Shown: in pieces, positions 1-5,528 of the stretch
Numbering within the stretch: position 1 is the first letter of the stretch
Layout: each line of letters opens with the position of its first letter
DNA from: Lachnospiraceae bacterium
GTDB taxonomy: Bacteria > Bacillota > Clostridia > Lachnospirales > Lachnospiraceae
DNA length: 7,352 bases
NCBI GenBank assembly: GCA_017651385.1
Contig: JAGCCY010000131.1
Span: 1-7,352 of the forward strand
Reading direction: 5' to 3'
Position numbers and translations under genes: made by a program
The notes under the pieces: model-generated
Databases searched by the model: none
What the model was told of the DNA's origin: nothing
Seen by the model: the letters and a program-made list of their open reading frames with translations, nothing else

Positions 1-798
1 ATATTCAAGCACCGCTTTCTTTGTGTTGCCGTGAATAGACGCATATGCGATAAAAATACCTTTTCTGTCGGGTTCGTAACCGCTCCAGATATTGTACCTT
101 TCTATTACAAAAGCTATATCTTCCTTATGTACGGGTCCGTGACGCGGCGCGATGACCTTTATGTCGAGTGTCTCGGCCTTTTTAAGCAAAGCCTTTACCT
201 GTGCCCCGTATTTACCCACTATATGGAAATAATAATGGCTTGAATCGGCTATCCATTCTTCGTTATTCTCAAGCGCACCGAAGGTTCCGAAAGCATCTGC
301 CGAAAAAAGGACTTTCTCGCTTTCTTCATAGGTGACCATTACCTCGGGCCAGTGTACCATGGCAGCTGTAATAAACCTAAGTGTATGGCTTCCCAAAGAT
401 AATGTGTCGTTTTCTTTTACCGTTATAAATCTTGAAGTCAGATCCCGGTCAAAGAATTGGGGAAGCATCTTACCGGTCTGCATTGTACCCACCAGTTGCA
501 TTTCGGGATACATATCGGATAATCTTCCGATATTGGCGGCATGGTCCGGTTCCATATGCTGAATGACCAGATATGATGGCTTTTTATCACCCAAAACATT
601 TTTAAGATTATCAAAAAACTGTTTTGTGCCTCTTTCATCGACCGTATCCATGACCGCGATCTTATCGTCGAGTATCACATATGAGTTGTATGAAATCCCT
701 TCCGTGGGATACTGGCCTTCAAATTGTGTGAGCGTCGGATCGTCTGCCCCCACATATCTGATCGAATCAGAAACAAATACTCTTTCCAAAATATCCAT
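1..798 (-). CDS. fprA: FprA-type flavodiiron protein (A-type flavoprotein), 3' end cut by window edge
   Basis: This gene reads leftward from an ATG at 798 and stays open to base 1, giving 266 residues of a family usually about 390-400 long. The missing part is most of the flavodoxin domain. The N-terminal metallo-beta-lactamase-like domain carries the full diiron ligand set: HMEPDHA at residues 81-87 (H81, E83, D85), H149 in MVHWPE, D168 in FSADAFGTFG and H220 in APRHGP. The flavodoxin-type FMN phosphate loop begins at about 252 (YASIHGNTKKA). Family members reduce O2 to water and/or NO to N2O in the cytoplasm, usually with electrons from rubredoxin. No rubredoxin gene is visible here. The start is fixed by AAGGAGG at 804-810, five bases upstream. 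The gene follows a terminator, so it is probably a separate transcription unit from the transporter operon. Family assignment is secure. The choice between O2 and NO as main substrate cannot be made from sequence. Confidence 0.95.
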   Translation of the reverse strand, partial: MDILERVFVSDSIRYVGADDPTLTQFEGQYPTEGISYNSYVILDDKIAVMDTVDERGTKQFFDNLKNVLGDKKPSYLVIQHMEPDHAANIGRLSDMYPEMQLVGTMQTGKMLPQFFDRDLTSRFITVKENDTLSLGSHTLRFITAAMVHWPEVMVTYEESEKVLFSADAFGTFGALENNEEWIADSSHYYFHIVGKYGAQVKALLKKAETLDIKVIAPRHGPVHKEDIAFVIERYNIWSGYEPDRKGIFIAYASIHGNTKKAVLEY

Positions 799-803
799 AC
801 TGT

Positions 804-810
804 CCTCCTT
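804..810 (-). promoter_or_regulatory. Ribosome binding site of fprA
   Basis: On the minus strand this reads AAGGAGG, five bases before the ATG at 798. It is a near-perfect Shine-Dalgarno sequence and fixes the fprA start. Confidence 0.85.
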
Positions 811-818
811 AGATCTTA

Positions 819-847
819 ATCATTCATTTTTATGCGTAAAAAAACAA
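819..847 (-). promoter_or_regulatory. Possible fprA promoter overlapping the upstream terminator's T-tract
   Basis: Only 64 bases separate the upstream stop codon from the fprA start. The best sigma-A-like candidate on the minus strand is TTGTTT (842-847) and AATGAT (819-824), separated by 17 bases. Transcription would start near 812 and leave a very short leader carrying the ribosome binding site. The -10 box matches only four of six consensus bases and the -35 box lies in a T-run, so this is a weak call. fprA may instead be expressed by read-through of the terminator or from a promoter inside the 863-1300 gene. Confidence 0.22.
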
Positions 848-872
848 ATCTTGGGTAATTTCTTACCCAAGA
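838..872 (-). terminator. Rho-independent terminator ending the opp-GGDEF operon
   Basis: A perfect 10-bp inverted repeat pairs 849-858 with 863-872 around a 4-base loop at 859-862. On the minus strand it is followed by TTTG and seven T (848-838). The T-tract lies on the minus side only, so it terminates leftward transcription. The stop codon of the 145-residue membrane protein (863-865) sits inside the upstream arm of the stem, so the hairpin overlaps the coding end. Confidence 0.88.
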
Positions 873-1300
873 CAGCTGAAAAGACCAAATAAGATTTTAA
901 ATGCGGTTCCGAGCACAAAACATATAATGCCGATGACTATACTGAACACTATGCCCACTATACCGCACACAAGACCGCCTGCAGCCTTGCTTTTTGTATT
1001 AGGATTATTGTTCTTAAGTTCTACCGAAGCAATGATGATCGCCGCTATACCTGCAAGTATTCCAAGCCATGGGGCTCCCGCAAATAATATACCGAGAACG
1101 ATCGAGACGATGCCCAACACAAGAGAAAGCCCTGCGGCCTTTGATTCCGAAGGCATATCCGTCGTTCTTACTTCATCCGCCATGCCGGTTCTTTGCGAAG
1201 TACCTGCTTTTCCGGGTTCTTCAACCACAACATCTTCGGGTTTTAAATGTTCTATATCCGCCTGTGATTCTTTTTGAGCGGTCCATTCATCCATTGTCAT
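863..1300 (-). CDS. Small DUF4190-like multi-pass membrane protein, function unknown
   Basis: This is a 145-residue protein. A polar, acidic N-terminal segment (about 1-52) is followed by Gly/Ala/Ile-rich membrane helices at roughly 55-73, 76-93 and 107-132. The hydrophobic part has two similar blocks: SKAAGLSLVLGIVSIV starting near 53 and SKAAGGLVCGIVGIV starting near 104. This duplicated pattern is typical of DUF4190-type proteins. That assignment is by eye, and no biochemical function is established. The ATG at 1298-1300 overlaps the TGA of the GGDEF gene (1297-1299) as ATGA, which suggests translational coupling. AAAGGGG at 1311-1317 lies ten bases upstream and favours this start over the second ATG at 1292-1294. 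It is the last gene of the unit, and its stop codon lies within the terminator stem. A role alongside the receptor cyclase is inferred from position only. Confidence 0.8.
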   Translation of the reverse strand: MTMDEWTAQKESQADIEHLKPEDVVVEEPGKAGTSQRTGMADEVRTTDMPSESKAAGLSLVLGIVSIVLGILFAGAPWLGILAGIAAIIIASVELKNNNPNTKSKAAGGLVCGIVGIVFSIVIGIICFVLGTAFKILFGLFSCLG

Positions 1301-2976
1301 ATGTAGAATTCCCCTTTCTTTTGTTCATGATACAGTTTCTTATCCGAATACAGCTTTTCGTCTGCCATTTCGAACAGTTCCTTCTCAAAATCCGCAGAAC
1401 CGTTCCACTCAAGTTCTGCATATCCGACGGAAGCCGAAAGTTTATTGTCTGTTCTTATATTATACTGTCTTAATTCTTCTTCAAATTCTTTTACGAGTTC
1501 TTCCGCTCTGCCGTCCTGATTGACCATCACGACAGCAAATTCGTCTCCGCCGTATCTGAAACAGTTCCCGAAACGGCCGAAAACCTTTTTAAGACATTCC
1601 GCCATTCCCATTATATAATCATCTCCGGCCTGATGTCCGAAAGAATCGTTTACAACCTTTAAATGATTCAGATCGAACATAATAAGTGTGACCAGAGTTC
1701 CCTTTTGGGTATGTTCATGAAGCCTGTCAAATTCCCTGTCAAAACCTGTTCTGTTTCCAAGACCGGTAAGCACGTCCGAATATGCAAGTCCTTTATATAT
1801 CTCCAAACGCTTTCTTTCTTCGACGGACTTGACCTGACGGTAAAGTATTACGCCAAAAAGCGCAAACACAAACAGCATAAGTCCTATACCGAAAACAATC
1901 CCGTCATAACCGCTCGACGGAGCGAGAAAGTAGCATAAAAATCCGAGAACCACGAAAAATACAAGTTCGGCGAAACAAAACAGCAAAAGTTTTGCATCCC
2001 TTCCGCGCTTACGTGCCTTAAAGGCAAAGAAGATCGATACCCCGGACACCGTTAAGATATAAATATGCGACAAAAACAGGATTTGAGGCGGATCGAAAAA
2101 ATTGGTCACAAAACCCAGTACATTGGCGATCGCGATAAATCCGCCCACAGCTCTTAATATCCGCATGATCTTCCTACTGTCCGGGAGGAGACATTCACAG
2201 AATCCCGCATAAGGAATAGCCATAATCGCAAGTGATAAATACGATATCAAAGCCACCGTTCCGTTCTTATCCGAAAAAAACTGAGGAACATCGGAACTGC
2301 ATACAAACCAGCCCATTACGGTAAATACAAACATTGCAAAAAAGCCGATAAGTCTCTTGTTGAGCAATGACTTTTCAAGGGACTGGAACACGGCAAGTCC
2401 CACCGACAGCACAAATATCGTAAGCATGAATACGCCCACTATGATCCTGAAAAGGTTTTCATAGACTATAGTCATATTTATGTCGCCGATAAATCCAAAC
2501 TTAGGCGCGGAAAAATCTATGTGCTGCGTATATATGGGTGTGACATACACAACCATCCTCTGACCCGCATATGACTTGTCGATCGGGATCACGAGTCTTA
2601 TATTACCCGTAAAGCATCCGAAAGGAAGCGTTCTTTTATCACCGAAGGTATAAATGGTCTTATCGTTAACGGTTACCTCAACTTTACAGAAATAACCGCG
2701 CATCGTCATACCGTAATGGTCCGGAAGTTCATCGGGAAGGGTATTTGAAAACCACACAGTCTCACCGGTTTTACCTATGATCGAATACGGAAATTCAACT
2801 TCACCGACATCCTCTGCAGTCCATCCATCCAATTCGGTGAGCATATCCGAGGCCCATAATCTGGTCTTCGGACCTTTTTCCAGTATTGCGCACAACACGA
2901 TAAGGCCGATAAAAAGAACACCGACCGCCGCACCCAGATAATAATTTAAGTCTTTTTTAGATTTCTTTCTATCCAT
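1297..2976 (-). CDS. Membrane receptor-type diguanylate cyclase (extracytoplasmic sensor, 7TM, GGDEF)
   Basis: This 559-residue protein is predicted to make cyclic di-GMP from two GTP in response to an external or membrane signal. Membrane helix 1 is at about 13-32. An extracytoplasmic, beta-rich segment spans about 33-172 and resembles the sensor modules of 7TM-DISM receptors. Seven hydrophobic spans then lie roughly at 174-197, 208-227, 240-262, 272-291, 298-318, 328-351 and 358-379. A short linker leads to a GGDEF domain at about 393-550. Visible catalytic features are SDVLTGLGNR (400-409), the metal-binding D435 in FDLNHLK, N443-D444, GHQAGD (447-452) and an intact RYGGDEF (474-480). The product-inhibition RxxD site is absent: the aligned residues 467-470 are GRFG. 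AGAAGG at 2981-2986 supports the start. The gene begins 17 bases after the 88-residue gene and overlaps the next gene by ATGA. Activity is likely because the active site is complete. The ligand is unknown. Confidence 0.93.
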   Translation of the reverse strand: MDRKKSKKDLNYYLGAAVGVLFIGLIVLCAILEKGPKTRLWASDMLTELDGWTAEDVGEVEFPYSIIGKTGETVWFSNTLPDELPDHYGMTMRGYFCKVEVTVNDKTIYTFGDKRTLPFGCFTGNIRLVIPIDKSYAGQRMVVYVTPIYTQHIDFSAPKFGFIGDINMTIVYENLFRIIVGVFMLTIFVLSVGLAVFQSLEKSLLNKRLIGFFAMFVFTVMGWFVCSSDVPQFFSDKNGTVALISYLSLAIMAIPYAGFCECLLPDSRKIMRILRAVGGFIAIANVLGFVTNFFDPPQILFLSHIYILTVSGVSIFFAFKARKRGRDAKLLLFCFAELVFFVVLGFLCYFLAPSSGYDGIVFGIGLMLFVFALFGVILYRQVKSVEERKRLEIYKGLAYSDVLTGLGNRTGFDREFDRLHEHTQKGTLVTLIMFDLNHLKVVNDSFGHQAGDDYIMGMAECLKKVFGRFGNCFRYGGDEFAVVMVNQDGRAEELVKEFEEELRQYNIRTDNKLSASVGYAELEWNGSADFEKELFEMADEKLYSDKKLYHEQKKGEFYI

Positions 2977-2993
2977 GTAACCTTCTTTTTACA

Positions 2994-3260
2994 TTATCTG
3001 AACCATACAAATACACAGAACAGAATAAAGAGTAAAAATATTATAACAAAAACTCCCGCAATTAACAAAGATGCAAGTAATACACCTTTTGTCATTGCAA
3101 GAGTCTGTTTAAGATCGAGAGGTTCGGGCTTTTCGCCCGCTGATTCATTGGTATCGGAAGAAGCCGCACCTGCTTTCGGAGAATACCAGGGCATTCCCTC
3201 AACATTCATATTCGCTATGGTACGACCGTCGTCGATATATTCAGGCTTTTTCTTCTTCAA
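2994..3260 (-). CDS. Small C-terminally anchored single-pass membrane protein, TTG start
   Basis: This is an 88-residue protein of unknown function. It has a Lys-rich N-terminus (KKKKPEY), then a compact motif DDGRTIANMNVEGMPWY at residues 10-26, a polar linker rich in Ser, Glu and Pro at about 27-57, and one strongly hydrophobic helix at about 58-86 ending in Arg. The basic N-terminus suggests the soluble part faces the cytoplasm. The start is TTG at 3258-3260, inside the last codons of oppF. AAAGGA at 3269-3274, eight bases upstream, supports it, whereas no binding site precedes the first in-frame ATG at 3209. Starting at that ATG would also split the motif. The 20-base overlap with oppF and the 17-base gap to the cyclase gene point to co-expression with both. 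I recall similar DDGR...GMPW proteins in Clostridia but cannot confirm this here. It could be an accessory subunit of the transporter or cyclase. Confidence 0.75.
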   Translation of the reverse strand: MKKKKPEYIDDGRTIANMNVEGMPWYSPKAGAASSDTNESAGEKPEPLDLKQTLAMTKGVLLASLLIAGVFVIIFLLFILFCVFVWFR

Positions 3261-4320
3261 CCTTTTTGTCCTTTATCTGCTTTTCAATCTCCGCATTCAT
3301 CTCGGGAGTATTGTAGAGATGACATGCCACGAAATGTCCGTCTTTGATCTCCCTGTATTCGGGATTTGCATACTTACACATTTCCATGCATTCGCTGCAG
3401 CGGGTGTGGAACTTACATCCGCTCGGCGGATTTGCGGGCGAAGGAATACTTCCTTCAAGAATGATACGGTTCATCTGTGCATCGGGATCCGGTATCGGTA
3501 TAGCCGAAAACAGAGCCTTGGTGTAAGGATGCAGGGGATTGGTAAATAACTCTTCCGTATCCGAATACTCTACCATGTTTCCAAGATACATAACACCGAC
3601 GGTATCCGAAATATGCTCAACGACAGATAAGTCGTGAGATATAAAAAGGTAAGTAAGTCCGAATTCCTTCTGGAGATCCCGAAGGAGGTTTATTATCTGG
3701 GCCTGAATGGAAACATCAAGTGCCGATACAGGCTCGTCGCATACGATAAAATCAGGGTTTAAAGCAAGGGCTCTGGCTATACAGATACGCTGTCTCTGAC
3801 CGCCCGAAAATTCATGAGGATATCTGTCCTTATGATATTCCTGAAGACCGCAGGCCTTCATTATTCTCGAAATATAATCTTCAAACTCATCTTCGGGAAC
3901 AATACCGTGTTCTTTGACAGCTTCACCGATAATATCACCTATCGGAAGTCTTGGTGAAAGACTCGAGAAAGGATCCTGGAAGATGATCTGGATCCTGGGA
4001 CGGAGTTTTCTTAATTCTTCCTTGGAAAGTGCGAATATATCGATACCGTTAAAAAGAACTTCACCCGAAGTCTTGTCCTGAAGGCGGAGCAAAGTACGTC
4101 CGGTTGTGGACTTACCGCATCCCGATTCGCCTACAAGACCCATAGTGGTACCTCTTTTGATCGTAAAAGAAACACCGTCAACAGCCTTAACAAAACCGAG
4201 CGGCTTGCCAAAAAAAGTCTTACCGGTAGGGAAATATTTCTTTAAGTTTTTAACTACCAATACGTCATCTTCCGAAACAGGAGCGGCCGTATTCTCTTTT
4301 TCCATTATTTCTTCAGACAT
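3241..4320 (-). CDS. oppF: Oligopeptide/dipeptide ABC transporter ATP-binding protein, OppF/DppF type
   Basis: This 359-residue cytoplasmic ATPase would pair with OppD to drive peptide import. All ABC motifs are present: Walker A GESGCGKST (64-72), Q-loop Q115 in IIFQDPFSSLSPR, signature SGGQRQR (172-178), Walker B FIVCDE (191-196), D-loop SALD (199-202) and H-loop SHD (H229). The C-terminal oligopeptide-transporter domain follows HPYT (264-267) and has the usual cysteine group C302, C308, C311, C315 and C333. An equivalent region has been reported to bind a [4Fe-4S] cluster in a DppD homologue. Position after OppD and the LSPR-type Q-loop suit OppF. The stop of oppD and this ATG overlap as TAATG, and GGAGG at 4328-4332 inside oppD serves as its binding site. 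Peptide specificity lies in the binding protein and permeases, so the exact substrate is unknown. Confidence 0.95.
   Translation of the reverse strand: MSEEIMEKENTAAPVSEDDVLVVKNLKKYFPTGKTFFGKPLGFVKAVDGVSFTIKRGTTMGLVGESGCGKSTTGRTLLRLQDKTSGEVLFNGIDIFALSKEELRKLRPRIQIIFQDPFSSLSPRLPIGDIIGEAVKEHGIVPEDEFEDYISRIMKACGLQEYHKDRYPHEFSGGQRQRICIARALALNPDFIVCDEPVSALDVSIQAQIINLLRDLQKEFGLTYLFISHDLSVVEHISDTVGVMYLGNMVEYSDTEELFTNPLHPYTKALFSAIPIPDPDAQMNRIILEGSIPSPANPPSGCKFHTRCSECMEMCKYANPEYREIKDGHFVACHLYNTPEMNAEIEKQIKDKKVEEEKA
3269..3274 (-). promoter_or_regulatory. Ribosome binding site for the TTG-started 88-residue protein
   Basis: The minus strand reads AAAGGA eight bases before the TTG at 3260, inside the oppF coding sequence. 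It is what decides in favour of the non-ATG start. A second purine run, AAAAAGG, directly abuts the TTG and is too close to serve. Confidence 0.5.
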
Positions 4321-5516
4321 TACAGTTCCTCCACATTTACGGGATTGGGATACCCGAGCACTTCACCTTCATCGTAGAAACGATAGCAGGATACTACATG
4401 GGTATCGCTTATCTTGATCTCCGGAGGATAATTGCCGAAGCCCGCTTCCTTATTTCTGCACTTATCGCAGGTAAACTCGCATCTGTCTCTGAAATAACAG
4501 TAGTCGGGCATATTTATCGGGTTCGGAACACTTCCGGGTATATTGTAAAGTTCATCAACTTTCTTGCCTACAACAGGCTTTGACTTCATAAGTCCTATCG
4601 TGTAAGGGTGGCAGGGATTTGAGAATATGTCTTTTGCCGTACCCTTTTCGATCACGCGGCCCGCATACATTACCACAACATAATCGGCCATGTTGGCAAC
4701 AACACCAAGGTCATGCGTGATAAGCATGATGGAACTGTTGACCTTTTCCTTAAGACCCTTCAAAAGGTCGAGGATCTGTGCCTGAATGGTAACATCAAGT
4801 GCGGTAGTGGGCTCATCCGCTATAATGAGCGCGGGATTACATGCAAGCGCTATCGCTATCATTATACGCTGTCTCATACCGCCCGATAATTCATGGGGGT
4901 ACATGGAGTATACGCCTTCCTTATTTGCAATGCCTACAAGATCGAGCATTTCAAGCGTTCTTTTCTTTATATCTTCCTTGGACATCTCGGGGTTATGGAG
5001 CTTTATAACCTCATTTACCTGCTCGCCGATCCTGAATACGGGATTTAAGCTGGTCATCGGCTCCTGGAATATCATGGACATCTTATTGCCCCTTATATGC
5101 TGCATAACCTCTGTGGGGGTCTTGACGATATTGATGGCATCACCGTCGCCGTCTAAGTTAAGTCTTATTTCCCCGCCCACGGTCTGTCCCGAAGGTCTTT
5201 GAAGCAGCTGCATTAAGGAAAGACTCGTAACGCTCTTTCCACAACCCGACTCGCCTACGATACCGACGGTCGAACGCTTTGGTACGTTAAAAGAAATACC
5301 GTCAACAGCCTTTACAACACCGATATCCGTAAAGAAATAAGAACATACATTGTCAAATTCAACAACATTTTCCGGATCCTTCATGCGGGTCTTATAGGCC
5401 GATTCGGGAATGTTCTTTTTGTTTCTCTCCTTTTCGAGTTTTCTTGTGATCTTGCGATTTTTACGCGTGATCTTTGCCGTTTCTTTATTTGAAATATAAC
5501 TTGATTTCTTTGCCAT
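4320..5516 (-). CDS. oppD: Oligopeptide/dipeptide ABC transporter ATP-binding protein, OppD/DppD type
   Basis: This 398-residue ATPase is the partner of OppF on the cytoplasmic face of the importer. Motifs are Walker A GESGCGKS (88-95), Q-loop Q151 in IFQEPMTSLNP, signature LSGGMRQR (210-217), Walker B LIIADE (230-235), D-loop TALD (238-241) and H-loop THD (H268). The C-terminal Opp/Dpp domain starts near HPYT (303-306) and carries C340, C346, C350, C353 and C377, the likely iron-sulfur-type cysteine cluster. The protein is longer than the usual 320-350 residues. Part of the excess is an N-terminal stretch of about 45 residues rich in Lys and Arg before the ABC domain. The ATG at 5516 has GGGGG at 5524-5528, seven bases upstream, and the later Met45 has none, so the extension appears real. 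It starts 12 bases after the permease stop and overlaps oppF by one base (TAATG). Confidence 0.95.
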   Translation of the reverse strand: MAKKSSYISNKETAKITRKNRKITRKLEKERNKKNIPESAYKTRMKDPENVVEFDNVCSYFFTDIGVVKAVDGISFNVPKRSTVGIVGESGCGKSVTSLSLMQLLQRPSGQTVGGEIRLNLDGDGDAINIVKTPTEVMQHIRGNKMSMIFQEPMTSLNPVFRIGEQVNEVIKLHNPEMSKEDIKKRTLEMLDLVGIANKEGVYSMYPHELSGGMRQRIMIAIALACNPALIIADEPTTALDVTIQAQILDLLKGLKEKVNSSIMLITHDLGVVANMADYVVVMYAGRVIEKGTAKDIFSNPCHPYTIGLMKSKPVVGKKVDELYNIPGSVPNPINMPDYCYFRDRCEFTCDKCRNKEAGFGNYPPEIKISDTHVVSCYRFYDEGEVLGYPNPVNVEEL

Positions 5517-5528
5517 TTTCCTGCCCCC

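Noticed and set aside
31..892. Open frames of 66-109 codons on the plus strand (31-243, 332-562, 563-892) and one on the minus strand (438-638).
   Set aside because: They are out of frame with fprA, which accounts for 1-798 with all diiron ligands, and the plus-strand frames lack sensible starts or domains. They are shadows.
1069..1473. A 134-codon plus-strand frame opposite the DUF4190-like and GGDEF genes.
   Set aside because: It spans two well-supported opposite-strand genes, has no convincing domain and no Shine-Dalgarno site. It is an antisense shadow.
2977..2993. Possible separate promoter for the GGDEF gene.
   Set aside because: The gap is only 17 bases and contains the ribosome binding site. 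I see no -10/-35 pair in it, so co-transcription is the simpler reading.
3971..3998. Direct repeat GGATCCTGG at 3971-3979 and 3990-3998.
   Set aside because: It falls inside the oppF Q-loop coding region, where the Ile/Gln/Asp-Pro codons explain it. Two 9-base copies alone do not indicate an element.
3708..4806. Near-identical stretches in oppF (about 3710-3725) and oppD (about 4780-4803).
   Set aside because: Both encode the conserved D-loop/ALDV(S/T)IQAQI segment of paralogous ATPases. Shared ancestry and constraint suffice, and gene conversion is not needed.
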